Source: Dioszegia crocea (taxonomy: Eukaryota > Basidiomycota > Tremellomycetes > Tremellales > Bulleribasidiaceae). From it: 64,000 bases of DNA. Shown here piece after piece: positions 35,036 to 46,208 of the stretch; positions within the stretch are counted from its first letter, which is position 1; every line of letters starts with the position of its first letter. Under the pieces are notes generated by a model. That model saw only the letters and a program-made list of their open reading frames with translations, made no database searches and was not told where the DNA came from. A program made the position numbers and the translations under genes. The stretch is taken from assembly GCA_001600615.1 (NCBI GenBank), contig BCKK01000006.1:372001-436000 (forward strand). The letters run 5' to 3'.

Positions 35036-37452
35036 ATGTTTCCCCTTAGTCCGCCGCTCACGCCTTTCGCTCGACCTGCCACAACCCCCATCAACACCGA
35101 TTTCGACATGGAATCTCCTTCATCAGCATCATTCACCACCCCCGAAAAGCGGGCGATAGCGAGTCCCTCTTCGTCGCCTGACTTTGCCCTACCGCCACCC
35201 TTCTCCTACGAGTCCATGCCAAACTTTGAGCTCCCCGACGCATCACTCGACTGTGGCAATGATGATTTGGGAGCGAGTGGCGAATCGCACTTCCTTCGAT
35301 CAACCACTCCCACGCCTTCACGCCCCTACCCATGGCGCCAGGATCTGAGCGCGGAAGAACGGGACGAAAGAGAGCTCCACCTATCTGGTAGCAGGGGTCG
35401 ACCGGGACTGCGTATAGTCATCGTCACTGAGAACTTCCTTCCCAAGGTGGATGGCGTTACGCGAACGCTCGCGAGGCTGCTAGAGCATCTGGAGAAGGAA
35501 GGACATCAGTGTATGCTCCTGGGTCCAGAAACGGGCATGAGCCAATATGCGAGTCATCCGTTGGTGGGAACGGCGGGTGTCCCATTGGTGGTTTACCCGG
35601 GGTTGAAATTGAATTTCCTTCGCCCAAAATTCATGCGCGCCATCAAAGACTTTGTAAGTACCCACATTGACAAGGCTGAGACTACAGCAACCTGATGTCA
35701 TACACTTTGTCGATCCGATATGGCTCGGAGCGCAGACGCTCATGGCGATGGAGCTAGGTTGGGCAGGCGAAGAATGGGTCAGTGACGGAGGGCCAGCTTT
35801 GGGATCAGGCATAAGAGGAGCAGTGGTCGCTAGCTACCACACGTCAGTCTTTCCTCGCTGGCACAATACAAAGCTGACGCTGTAGTAATCTCGCCACTTA
35901 CGCCACGCTCTTCGGCATGGCCTGGCTCGAGCCCATCATGTGGCGCTTCCAATCCTGGCTGTACTCCAAGTGAGTCTACTCCTTCGCCGTATAGCCGTAG
36001 CTGACAGACAGGACACTTCTCACCCTTTGCCCCTCCCCATCCACACTCCACATGCTCGAAGGCCAGTCATTCTCGGGTGTCCGTTTATGGCCTCGAGGCG
36101 TCGACCTCTCTCAATTCGGCCGTCACCGCCGCTCGACTGCTATGCGTGCTGCATGGGGCGTCGGCGAAGCGCACGTACCTATCCGCGTCAAGCAGGACCT
36201 CAGCATAGGCACTCACTGGCAAGGTCAACAAGCATCACTCCCGCTCACCCCTCCATTGACACCATGGACCGGACCGGTCAACCACATCCAAGCTCCGCCA
36301 CCTCTACCTGCTCATCCCTCTCTTCCCGCCCGTGTGGTTCTCCTCTATGTCGGCCGGATATCATGGGAGAAGAATCTTCATCTCTTGCTGGTCGCTTACG
36401 CCCTCTTGCAAGATGTGCTATGTGGCACCGGCATGGAAATGCCAAAGATGGTGTTTGTCGGTGACGGGCCTGCCAAGGCGGAGCTCGAGGCGATCTGCGG
36501 GAAGAAGGGATATGACGCTGTCTTCATGGGCCATCGATCAGGTCAGGAGTTGGCGGAGTGTTATGCTAGCGCCGATGTCTTTGCTTTCCCAAGCTTTACC
36601 GAGGTAAGCTCTGCGTCTGTCCTGGCTTAAGCTACGCTGACTTCTTAGACCTTCGGTCAAGTCGTCCTCGAAGCTCTGGCTTCTGGCCTACCAGTCATCG
36701 GTCTCGATGCAGAGGGGACTCGCGACTTGGTCACGCACGGCGAGACCGGCCTTCTACTGTCAATCCCTAGCTCTGCATCCTCATCGTCAAATCCTAGTCG
36801 TACCTGGCCCCTCATATGCCGAAATCATACATCGCCAATCTTTGCCGAGTGCGCGAAAGACTACGCTGGACTTCTAGCCAGGGCGGTATGTGGACATGAA
36901 GAGCGGCAGCGGATGGGGGACAGAGGGAGCACAGAGGGCATAGTCGGGTATACGTGGTGGGATGCAATGGAGGTAGGTTCTCATCCTGGATCAAAAGCTA
37001 CAGCTAACACCCAGCAGCGATGCGTGGATGGGTACCGAGAGTCAATGCGCATAGCAAGACAGAAGCGTCAAATCGAGGTGATTACACACAATCCACCCGA
37101 GACGTCGTGCGATGCAGTGTCGATCATTCCACAAAGCCCACGAACATCCCGCGTCAATAGGCTCGTTTCGCGCCGTCTTGCGCATCGCGGTCAATGGGAG
37201 TCGGCAGATGAGGGCGTGGTGGGGCAAAGATCGGGAGTGGGGCTGTTCAGGCGGACAAAGGGAGAAGCGGGAGAGACGGTGTGGCATCTCAGTGAGTTGT
37301 GTCTAGGTTTTCACCCGGAGCTCGAGCTGATCAGTCCAGAAACATTGTTAAAGCTCTTCGTGGTCATTGTGCTGTTCTATGCGGTGTATAGGCATCATAT
37401 CGGTCAGCTTGTTGGGATGGTTGGGTTCGGCGAGGCAGGGTTGATGGCGTAG
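35036..37452 (+). CDS. Glycosyltransferase family 4 protein (SQD2-like)
   Basis: A GT-B fold retaining glycosyltransferase of the family that includes sulfoquinovosyl- and mannosyltransferases. The N-terminal 125 residues are disordered. The acceptor domain starts LRIVIVTENFLPKVDGVTRT and continues LEHLEKEGHQCMLLGPE, DVIHFVDPIWLGAQTL and ASYHTNLATYATLFGM. The nucleotide-sugar domain has VRLWPRGVDLSQFGRHRRS, VVLLYVGRISWEKNLHLLL, MVFVGDGPAKAELE and FPSFTETFGQVVLEALASGL, with the E-x7-E motif. A C-terminal hydrophobic helix (LLKLFVVIVLFYAVYRHH) may anchor it to a membrane. A Ser/Arg-rich insert separates the GT domain from the anchor. Length is about 700 residues. Donor and acceptor are not assignable. 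Confidence 0.88.
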
Positions 37453-38676
37453 GACAGCAGGCGGATGGGATTTGCTGGCCGATTAATAACACGGTGGGGC
37501 TAGCTGTATGATGTTGTCCTTACTAGCGTTCTCATCTTAATTCAGTATCTTTGTAGGAGACCTAGCTTGTCATTGTTGCTCTGTCCAGATGTATGACTTA
37601 ACGAAGCCTGTCCATGATTCGAGGCTGGAGGAGAAACTGCCACACTCAACAAAGTGCCACGGGCACACGCGTCAGGTGGTCAGTTCACAACTGCTCAGCT
37701 GATCAAGTATCAATATACTTCTTTCCCATATAGTAGCCATACATTAATCGACGCCCTACCTCTCATTCTTGTCCCATACTATCCCCAAGGAAAACGTCGA
37801 TTCTTGCACATCAGCAAAGCACAAGGTGAGTCCTCCTCCCCATCGCCCTGGCCTTTCTCCCACGCTCTCCTCCCCACTCTCTATGCGCGATACGGCAAGG
37901 ACGCCGGAATCTAGATCCCGCCTCGGCAGGCTCTACGGAGCCTCTGTCGCTGCGGCGGCTTTGCGCTCCGTCCAGCTTGCCGGGCTTCTGTCTGCTCTTT
38001 CCCCTGGGTCTTCCCTTCCCTTCGTGACCAGGAGTCACTGCTCCCAATCCTGCAATTTCAGTATCGCAGGATCCCCAAGGCTAGAGTTGAGGAAAACGTG
38101 CTCGAGTCGTGGATGTGCCGGGACCGACCCGAGCGGGATCTGTTAGCGAGTTGGGTGGAGAGCGCGGGCGAAAGGCTGGGTCGATGGAAGGGAGGACTTA
38201 CCTGGCAGCTGGCGGACAAGCTTGCTGCAGCAGCTTGCTGATCAGCTTCCAGATATTGCCACGATCGCCACACGCGCCAGTACGAGGTCCCTCGGAAGTC
38301 AGCCGCTGTGACCAGGAGTTACTTCTCATGAGATTGAGGCTAGATATAGAGTTCTGACTGGCAAGGTATTCGGAGCATGTACTTGATGGTCTGCAAGGTG
38401 TTCCATTCCGACAGCTTGACGTGCTCTCCACTTCCAGTTCTCTCAAGCATATCAACATGCACTCCGTAATAAGGTGATTATCGATACAATAGCAGCCACC
38501 TCCTCATTCCTGCGTTCGGCCGAGTGGTCCGGCGATCGGGGAGACCCCGCGCCTGATATCTGATCTCCCCTTTATCTTTGCTTGTCACCTCAAAACTTTC
38601 TAGCCTGCTCTCCAGTCTCAGAGACGTTCAAGGAGGCTTCACGTCTCCCGAACCGCGAAGAAGTTCTCGGTCAAAT
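37453..38676. other. Intergenic region with inverted duplication
   Basis: 1.2 kb between the GT4 stop and the NTM1 start. It contains an imperfect inverted repeat (arms 37823-37880 and 38147-38203) and a short direct repeat gaccaggagt(c/t)act at about 38029 and 38309. A minus-strand frame at 38198-38458 could be a decayed gene, but has no recognisable family. No RNA gene was confirmed. Confidence 0.5.
37823..38203. repeat. Imperfect inverted repeat, about 57-bp arms with 266-bp spacer
   Basis: The left arm starts aaggtgagtcctcctcccca. The right arm, read on the minus strand, starts caggtaagtcctcccttcca. Both continue through a cctttc.cc.cgctctcc block. Translated away from the centre, both arms give similar peptides: VSPPPHRPGLSPTLS and VSPPFHRPSLSPALS. 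The block agatcccgc also recurs internally on both sides. Confidence 0.6.
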
Positions 38677-40017
38677 ATGGTAAGCAGCTGTTGAACGTGT
38701 GTTATTGAAAGAAGTTGCTGATCCCTCAGCCTCCCGCTGCCGCTGCTCAGGTACGTCCACTTGCAAACTTTGCGCGAAGAGTCAAGAAGTTTTCCGGACT
38801 CTTACTGACCCCCAGCAATCCGCTGCAAAGCGACAGAAACCCAATGTTGGGTCGGCTCTACGAAAGCCGGCAGCACCAGATGTGGCCGAGGGGATTCGGT
38901 ATTGGGAACACGTCGAGGCTAGCGTGGACGGTGTCTTAGGGGGATATGGGCGAGGTGTACGTGCTGCGTTCATTACAGAGTACGGAAGACGCTGATGCTA
39001 CAGCCCGTACCCCATATCGAACAGCTGTCGTCTCGCCTTTTCCTCCTATCTCTGCTCCCATCCCTACACACTTTTGCTTCCCCACTTACGCCCACACCAT
39101 CTGGCCGGCCGGCACACCGTCTGACCGCTCTGGACGTTGGCGCGGGGATAGGCCGAGTGACGCGACACGTTCTACTACCCCTATTCGAAGATGTGGTGCT
39201 TCTCGAACCTGTCGAGAAGTTTGTCCGCGAGGCATACCGCAGTGCGGGCTCGGGCGAATGGCGGGATCTGCCCAAGCTGGGCAAGCAACCTTCCAGTGAT
39301 GGTTTGGAAATGGAGAATTGGAAGGAGGACGAGCGCAAGGTGGAGGAGGCAAAAGCGGGCAGAGGGAAGAGGGTGTGGTGTCTTAAGGGAGGACTGCAGG
39401 GTCTGGATCCTGCCTTTCCTATCAGGGGAGATGGCGTAGAGTCGATGGGTGTAGTCGGGGCTGCTACGGCTGGACAAGGCGCGGAACTGGGGACGGAAGA
39501 GGAAGAAGTGGTTTATGACGCGTAGGTTCAGATAGGCAAGGAGAAGTACTGACTGATAGAATATGGTGTCAATGGTGTTTAGGTGCGTCTGATGGGAAAG
39601 GAAGAGCTACGCTGACGCTCAGGCCATATGACCCACACAGACTTGGTCGCTTTTCTACGCAAATCTCGGACCGCGCTGCGACAGTCAGAGGACATCATGG
39701 AGGGAGAGGAAGCGACTGGGTACACCTCTTTGATATTCGTCAAGGAGAATGTGTGTGAGGATGCCGCGTGGGGCAAAGGACACGAGTTTTTGGATCCAGA
39801 AGACTCCAGTTTGACCCGGTACGTGTATATATAGGCTGGCATATAGTATACTGACTTTCCGGCAGATCAAACGCCCGCTGGCTGGAAATCTTCGAGGAGG
39901 CCGGACTTGAGGTCATCAGAGAGGAAGTGCAGAAGGGAATGCCAGCCGAGCTGTTCATGGTCAAGACGTGAGTGCAATGCAATATGAGAGCTTATGATCA
40001 GTTGGGCATTACGGTGA
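38677..40017 (+). CDS. NTM1: Protein alpha-N-terminal methyltransferase (NTM1/METTL11 family)
   Basis: An SAM-dependent enzyme that methylates the alpha-amino group of proteins with an X-Pro-Lys N-terminus, including ribosomal proteins. Recognised blocks are RYWEHVEASVDGVLGGYGRG, ALDVGAGIGRVTRHVLLPLF (SAM motif I), VVLLEPVEKFVREA, DAIWCQWCLGHMTHTDLVAF, LIFVKENV and DPEDSSLTRSNARWLEIFEE, ending VKTWALR. The start codon is alone in its coding exon: ATG is followed directly by an intron (38680-38729), then a 21-nt exon (38730-38750, PPAAAAQ), then a 65-nt intron. A Ser/Glu-rich insert follows the SAM-binding core. The final intron is 31 nt. Length is about 330 residues, longer than the human enzyme because of inserts. 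Confidence 0.9.
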
Positions 40018-40454
40018 CAGGATTGGTGACTGTTTGGGCACATCGAGACGTTGATAGAAGGGTACATTCATACCTACAGTAGAGCCCTATGCAGAAAAAC
40101 AGTGTCATGCAGAGAGTGGACGAGGTGGAATTGTGACGCGTGACCGTCGGTGATAAGGCTATCTCCGATATGTTCCGATTTGAACCAGAGTGTAAGCAGA
40201 CTGCCACACGCGGCGATATCCGGGATTTAATTTTAGCGCGCGCTTCCGCTGGCCGGGCCTGACTGTGAGATTTTGCATGCACTAGATAGGGTCTCTTTAA
40301 CCATCAAGGTATAACCCATCTCTGTAAGCTACGAATTGCTGCTGGTATCAAGGACGAAAGGACGACAGCTGACCACGATCTTTCCCTGCCCGTTTCCCTC
40401 ATCTCGCTACATACATTACCCATTCCTAATCGCTAAATCACATCAACAGCCACA
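40018..40454. other. Intergenic, eL32 promoter
   Basis: 437 bp between NTM1 and eL32 on the same strand. The CT-rich stretch ending at the eL32 ATG is typical of a highly expressed fungal gene. No other feature was seen. Confidence 0.4.
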
Positions 40455-41102
40455 ATGGTTTCGCACATCCCCATCGTAAAGAAGCGCACGAAGGTGTTCA
40501 AGCGTCACCAGTCGGACCGATATGCTGGTGTTAAGGAGGCGTGGAGAAAGCCCAAGGGTATCGACAACAGAGTGGGTATCTGTTTGGTTTATGGGGAGAT
40601 GCTGCGCGAATGAGGTGGAGATATGGGGATGGGCTGGATGTCTGGCAGAGACGGGAGGGAGATGCAAGGCGGCGAGGGAGAAGATGAGAAGCGGGAAGAA
40701 TACGGATAGCACGATGGAGGACGGCTGGGCGGATCGTAGTCCCGGATCGCCAAATAATCACCACCCTTCAATTGCTAACAACTCAGGTTCGTCGTCGGTT
40801 CAAGGGTCAAACTCCCATGCCCAAAATCGGTTACGGTTCCAACAAGAAGACCCGCCACATGATCCCCTCCGGCCACAAGGAGTTCCTCGTCCACAACCTT
40901 TCCGAACTCGAACTCCTCCTCATGCACAGCGGCAAGTACGCCGCTGCTATCGCACACGGTGTCAGCAGCAAGAAGCGAGTGGAGCTTGTTGAGCGGGCGA
41001 AGATCTTGGGCGTCAAGTGAGTTTTTTTTTGGATATGCTGGGGTCAGGCTGACGTTTAGGGTCACCAACCCTGCCGCTAAGCTACGGACAGAGGAGGCTT
41101 AG
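40455..41102 (+). CDS. RPL32: 60S ribosomal protein eL32
   Basis: A component of the large ribosomal subunit. It starts [20 protein letters not shown] and continues [37 protein letters not shown] and [20 protein letters not shown], ending [13 protein letters not shown]; all are family signatures. Length is about 130 residues, normal. Intron 1 (40572-40786) is 215 nt, seven times the usual intron here, and the second is short (about 36 nt). The longer intron was checked for a C/D snoRNA and none was evident. Confidence 0.95.
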
Positions 41103-42037
41103 TTTGGGATTCGCATGTATGACTGCATTTCTCCGGGATTGTTGCGAATCGGCGTACCGCTTGGATTGCTTGATGTTTATTGATATCTATCGAACAGGAT
41201 ATCGACGATCGGAAATACACGGCGAGCCACGATCCTTGCAAGAAGGTGTACGACGGATTGTCAGTCTAGCACGTCCGGAGCCGGGAACCCTAAGCGGATC
41301 GCCATCGGTATTTCCCGTCTGCGGATGCTGGAATCGCGCCGGGGAGATGTGCTGTCCGCTCTTTGATCCACCCATCTTTGAAGGAGATTTCTGAGGTCGA
41401 CGTGAGGGCCGGGGGTGTCAACCATCTTCCCGTTCGCGCGTTAACTCGTGTCCATGGTTGAATATTACTCTTCTTCGAACTCGACACCGTTCTACAGGGT
41501 TCATTCTTGGAAGCTCTCTTGATGGCCTTAACTCCGATCATGGTACACTCCAACTCTTCGTGTGGACAACTCCTCTACTAATGCAGATGTAACGGTGACA
41601 TCTTCCTGGACTAGGAGCTGATGGTCTTCGCAAGGTCCCTACAGATCGATCTAAAGCTTTCACTCTCGCCGGCGGACCACGATGAGTCTTCGTGCTTCCT
41701 TAGATGAGACAAGCCTGTATCTTAGTGGCTGGCGCAGGCTGTTATCATGTTGTCATTGTGCACGCTAGACCAACACCAAGTCATCCATGTTAGTCGATAA
41801 CCACTCATTGCATGTCAGTGAAGCTGAGGGTCGTGGGTCAAGCTTGAAACCTGCGCCAGCGGATCCCTCTGTCACTACACCAACAAAACACGGCGTGGAT
41901 ATAACACCTGAGGAATGAAGGCCGGATCGGAGTCAAAAGGTGGGGTATATGTTAAAAGGTGCATGACAGCTACATAGGCTTGAACATTTCAGCAGATGCC
42001 CGATATTGCGAGCTCAGGCAACTCACCATTACGGGTC
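41103..42037. other. Convergent intergenic region, no gene seen
   Basis: 935 bp between the eL32 stop and the DUF952 stop. Open frames on both strands lack protein-like composition. The region near 41960 is AT-richer. No repeat matching other parts of the window was noticed. Confidence 0.4.
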
Positions 42038-42638
42038 TTAGACTAGCCACGATTTGATGTCCTGTTTCTCCAAGGCAGAGCTCCAGCTGTCACCTTCCTT
42101 GTGGATGTACTTGACGGAGTCAATGTTCTCGCCTTCTAGGTGGGCGTGCAAGTGTGGGAATTCTGCATCTCGTCAGGTCTGTCCCGGATAAAGAGATCGC
42201 CTAGTTGCCGCATTTCAGACATTGTCGATACAGTGATAAAGCATAAGGAACAAGTACTCACTCTCTCCATCACCTTCCCACTCGACCCGCTTGAATGCGC
42301 TCAGACGGGCCAGCTCACATCTCAACACCGTCACGCTCGGTACATCCGCAAAGAACCTATCGAGCGTTTTAGGCACTTGCTGAGCTGTTGACAAGTGCAC
42401 AAAGCCGTCCTTGTAATCCAGCTCGGACAGGAAGAAGGTGTGTGATGCGGGTACAGGTACTGGGAAGGTGAAACTGGCATGATCAGCAGCGATGACGTAG
42501 CGGTTTCAGCGTATAGGTTAAGACGCACCGAGAGTCCACTGAGGAATGCGGGAAGATCTTGTAGATCCACTGAGTGGACGCCATGTTTGCTGGCTTGGAG
42601 GTGGGGGATGATCCTAGGACTGATTTGAGCAAGTTCAT
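42038..42638 (-). CDS. DUF952 family protein
   Basis: A small protein of a widespread family whose biochemical role is unsettled; the fold resembles ADP-ribosyltransferase-like proteins. The signature YKDGFVHLSTAQQVPKTLDRFF is followed by VTVLRCELARLSAFKRVEWE and FPHLHAHL, matching the DUF952 order (IHLS, a basic-acid turn, FPHLY). Before it comes TQWIYKIFP, the usual first strand. An intron of about 56 nt separates VDSR from FTFPVPVPASHT. The ATG at 42638 (MNLLKSVLGSSPTSK) is the first in frame; the ATG at 42584 (MASTQWIYK) is closer to the family start. The C-terminus is EKQDIKSWLV. Confidence 0.75.
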
Positions 42639-42934
42639 GGTGGGAGTATAATGTGGAGAGCTTGAGCGCGAAATGCAAGAGTGGCGACTTGAGCAATGCC
42701 GTCATCATCTGTAGGCGTCCTTTGCAAGGGTATGTCAGTCGACAATTTGGAATCCTTGAGCCGATTTACCGTCCGTAACTCAGGAATCTATGCATCCACT
42801 TGCGGGAAGAACGTCGACATGTGTCAGCAGGCACCACAATGCCGCTGGGCGATGCGAAAGACGGGCCTCGGGCAGCCTCAAACCAACGTCGGACAGAGAT
42901 GGTCCCGGCCCTCGACGGCGATCGATTTTCCGAT

Positions 42935-43027
42935 GGTTGGATGGCCGAGCGGTTAAGGCGCTGTGTTAAGGAGTTCTTCTCGTTTCCGCAGTCATTCGTG
43001 GCGTGGGTTCGAGTCCCACTCCAATCA
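42935..43027 (+). tRNA. tRNA-Leu (anticodon AAG) with 14-nt intron
   Basis: The acceptor stem ggttgga pairs with tccaatc (one G-U), followed by discriminator A. The D arm is GCCGAGCGGTTAAGGC. The anticodon stem ctgtg pairs with cgcag (one U-G). Its loop reads TTAAGG, then a 14-nt intron (agttcttctcgttt), then C38, giving anticodon AAG, read as IAG. A class II variable arm follows, then the T arm GTGGG-TTCGAGT-CCCAC. The long variable arm with discriminator A fits leucine rather than serine. The 3' CCA is not encoded, as is usual in eukaryotes. Confidence 0.88.
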
Positions 43028-43623
43028 GTCAGTGGTATCATGAGGATCTGAGCAATGTCGTCGTTCTCGGATGACAGTTGTTGCTTCGTTTTTGGCTCCT
43101 AGGCAGAGAGACATCAGATTTTGATCAGTAGCTTAATCATGGCACGGGGGCGAGCGAGGTCCTTATTGTAGGGCAAGCAGGACGGCAAGACGTCGAGCTC
43201 CGATTATTGCTTTTGCCTGTCAAAACGGGACTCCGGGAAGCTAGGGGAGTAGGGCGCCCCACGGGGCTCGGATTACGGTTCCAGCGGGGATGAACCCAGA
43301 GTCAGAGATGTTCATGAGGGCTGGCGAGGCTGAGGGGCAGAGAACCGAGACTTGGATGCACTGGAATATGTTACTAATTTAGCAGCCTTCGTACGATCGA
43401 CTAGGATCTATTTACATTTGCAGAGAGGTATGTAGAATAAAGTGGGGTAAAGTGGGGGAGTGGAGGTGAACACTGAATGCAATCAAGAATCTCCCCTTTG
43501 GGCGATCTCTTTACCCTCAACCGGCGGCTCAGACTTATCTCTGACTCGTTTCTCATCAACCACTCACATCGCGAAAGTTACACCTGTCGGGACCTACAGC
43601 TGAAAACACCCACAAACACCGCG
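43028..43623. other. Intergenic after tRNA, no gene seen
   Basis: About 600 bp between the tRNA-Leu and the PaiB-like gene. An in-frame ATG at 43477 could add 49 residues to that gene but lies outside the family consensus. Nothing else was recognised. Confidence 0.4.
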
Positions 43624-44508
43624 ATGTACCTCCGACCCGTCCACAGCGATCTCGACCCGCAAGTCTGCCACGACTTTGTCAAAGCGAACCCACTCGGGTT
43701 GCTGATCACCCACCTCCCATCAGCCGATCCTACTTCCCCAATACACGCCTCCCACATCCCATTCGTCATTGATGCTCCAGTCAATGGGTTTGTGGCAGAA
43801 GGGCCCAAGGGGGTACTCCGAGGTCACATGGCACGCGCCAACCCCCAATCGAAAGCCATCATAGCCGCCACTACTCCTACAGCGGCCGCTGGCTCCTCCC
43901 TCTTCTCGAGCGCGACTTCCTACCTCCTCGGTTCATCATCCTCTGCATCGTCAGAGATCCTTGCAGAAGACGTCATGGTCGTCTTCACTTCCCCCACCCA
44001 CTCCTATGTCACCCCTACTTTCTACACCACCACCAAACCCGACACACACAAGGTCGTTCCGACATGGGACTATGCTGCAGTCCAGGTGTACGGTAAATTG
44101 CGCCTGTACAACAAGGGCGAAGAGGCGGGGGACTTCCTACAGACGCAAGTGGAGGATTTGACACGGATGGAGGAGGAGAAGATGCAGCAGAAATGCCCGG
44201 CGGGGACGTTGGAGAGTTGGGCGGTCGACCAGGCGCCGAAGAGCTATGTTGAGCTGTTAAAAAAGGGGATCATAGGGATCGAAATCCAGATAAGCAGGAT
44301 CGAAGGAAAGTTCAAAATGAGCCAGGAGAATGATTTGGGAGATTGGGAAGGGGTGGTGGATGGATTCAAAAGTCTGGGAACAGAAGATGGGAGGAGAATG
44401 GCGGCCGCGGTGGAGGATAGGGGGAAGGACAGGGAGCGTACGTTGAAAGAGGGTGAGGTCAAGACGGATCACGAGTTGAGTTCGGCCTCGCTGGAGGAGG
44501 CCAAATAG
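43624..44508 (+). CDS. PaiB-like FMN-binding split-barrel protein
   Basis: This is the eukaryotic counterpart of bacterial PaiB, once described as a negative transcriptional regulator and structurally an FMN-binding split barrel. A single exon starts MYLRPVHSDLDPQV, matching the bacterial start MY.P.HF. The domain continues ANPLGLLITHLPSAD, ASHIPFVIDAP, LRGHMARANPQSK, VMVVFTSPTHSYVTPTFY and KVVPTWDYAAVQVYGKLRL. LESWAVDQAPKSYVELLKKG and RIEGKFKMSQE follow. A Ser-rich insert (SSSASSE) and a charged C-terminal tail of about 60 residues are extra compared with bacteria. Length is 294 residues. Its cellular role in fungi is unknown. Confidence 0.85.
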   Translation: MYLRPVHSDLDPQVCHDFVKANPLGLLITHLPSADPTSPIHASHIPFVIDAPVNGFVAEGPKGVLRGHMARANPQSKAIIAATTPTAAAGSSLFSSATSYLLGSSSSASSEILAEDVMVVFTSPTHSYVTPTFYTTTKPDTHKVVPTWDYAAVQVYGKLRLYNKGEEAGDFLQTQVEDLTRMEEEKMQQKCPAGTLESWAVDQAPKSYVELLKKGIIGIEIQISRIEGKFKMSQENDLGDWEGVVDGFKSLGTEDGRRMAAAVEDRGKDRERTLKEGEVKTDHELSSASLEEAK

Positions 44509-44583
44509 CGGCAGGGTATTCACATCGCGAAGATCTAGATTCAAGGTACATTCTATGATCTAGTATGTGTGTAATGATCTCTC

Positions 44584-46208
44584 CTACCAGACCACCTCGC
44601 AACCCACTGCCAAGTGATCACTCGCACTGATCCCCTTCATTGGCAGGCCTTCGCCTAATTCCTCCTTCCTCGCTGGTTGGAGAAGCCGTCGTACTTTGGG
44701 TCGTTTGCTTGCGTCTGATGGGGGAATGATGAACAGGTAGTCTGGTCATTAGCTAGTCTGTGGAGAACATACCAAGAGTCAACTTGAACAAGCCAGTATA
44801 GCAAGTGTAGCCAGGCTCTCCGCCACCCTTGTCTCCTTTGCTCCCCTCTGGCCATCCATCCCGAGATGCAAAAGTGTCATCCGCTTGCCCTTGCCACAGG
44901 GCACTGTCGTAAGCGCTTGCGATCCCCTCTCCGATCAGGTCTTGTATCGCGCGTTGTAGCTCGTCGACGCTGAGTATGCCATCCCCATCTTCGATCGGTC
45001 GGGTCTTCGCAGCTGACTCAGCGCCTTCACCCTCTCCCTCGTCGTCCTTCTCGGGGGGTGGAGCGGTAGGAGTGTTGGCTCCTGTCCCGTTGGCTGATGT
45101 AGATTGTGAGGCGAGACGATTAGACATAGTGAGGGCAAGCTTGTCGACGCTGTTGTGGATGATACGCGACTCTTCAAGTCGCTGCAGTGTGGCGGGTGGA
45201 AGGGTTGCGGAAGGGCTGACGAGCAGTTGATATGGCGCTTCGCACGGCGAGGCATTGAAATCTGCCATCAGTTCGGTTTGTGTAGTCCACTCACCGCCCG
45301 CCATGATGGCCGGCCAAGAGTCCAGGCCGTGCTCTTTCCGGAACGCATTCAAAGCTCTGAGCAGAACGATGAATTGTCGGACGCGCTCGTATTGATACCT
45401 GGGGTTAGGGCTACCTGGGGCTAGCTCACATTGGATGCCAGAAGCTACACCATCAGCTGGGCCGCTCAGAAAGACTTACAGATGTGCGGTGATGATGATG
45501 ACCCCTTCGCCCTTCTCTGCTCTTTCGGTATCTTCAAGACCGACGATAAGCCCCACATTCTTGGTCTGCCTTGTACCGCCTCGTCTCCGTCTGCCATCTG
45601 TCCCGGTACTTGACAGCTCCTCTTCATCCAGATGCACCACCTTCGACCCCTTAAACTTGAATCGCTCAGATCGATACAGAACAACCAGGCCGTGCTGTTT
45701 GCCCCTTCCTTTGCCCTGGACGCAGGCGTCGTATGGCATGGATTGGATTAGATCGGGCAAACGATCGCATTCCTACAGTAAGAAAGACATCGCACAAACT
45801 CACCTGAAGACACAAGATATCTGCGAGACGACCACAATGTGCCAGCTCCACCTCCAGCATGGCCTTCCTGTCACCCCATCGGAGACAGTCAGAGCCGGGG
45901 AAGAGGTCTCTGCCTGGATTTTGTCAGTTAGTCCGCGCATCGCACATACGTATCAGAGTCTGAGCCAGGATCTAGACATCAGCTCGGGTCATAAGGAGGC
46001 TCACATTCCAGCTGATGATCTTCAGTCCAAGCTTCTCTTCTTGTGTATCCTGCACCTTGATCCACTCCCTCTTGAGCGCCTTGGCCGCCGGCGTATCGTT
46101 AACAGGTTGATCCAACCCCGCTTGGGCCGCACGTTTAGCCTCTCGTGCTGCGCGTCTTTCTTCTGCTACTGCCATTTGAGCTGGAGTGAGGTGTGGTGGA
46201 AGACCCAT
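44584..46208 (-). CDS. NGL2: CCR4/NGL-type RNA exonuclease (EEP family)
   Basis: An Mg-dependent 3' exonuclease of the endonuclease/exonuclease/phosphatase fold; yeast Ngl2 trims 5.8S rRNA precursors. It starts MGLPPHLTPAQMAVAEERR with a basic helix, then KIISWNILAQTLIR across an intron of about 32 nt. DLFPGSDCLRWGDRKAMLEV, ILCLQECDRLPDLI (catalytic Glu), GVIIITAHL, IMAGGFNASPCEAPYQLL and the final ISASDHLAVGCEV (catalytic Asp-His) define the active site. An acidic insert contains DGDGILSVDELQRAI, which resembles a single EF-hand loop. Length is about 440 residues. It is divergent from the F-box gene across about 190 bp. Confidence 0.82.

Noticed and set aside
38510..38600. A tRNA-like string ggccgagtggtccggcg resembling the D arm of tRNA-Ser/Leu
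   Set aside because: No matching acceptor stem, anticodon arm or T arm (no GGTTCRA box) follows within a plausible distance.
40572..40786. Possible intronic C/D-box snoRNA in eL32 intron 1
   Set aside because: No convincing TGATGA box paired with a terminal CTGA was found.
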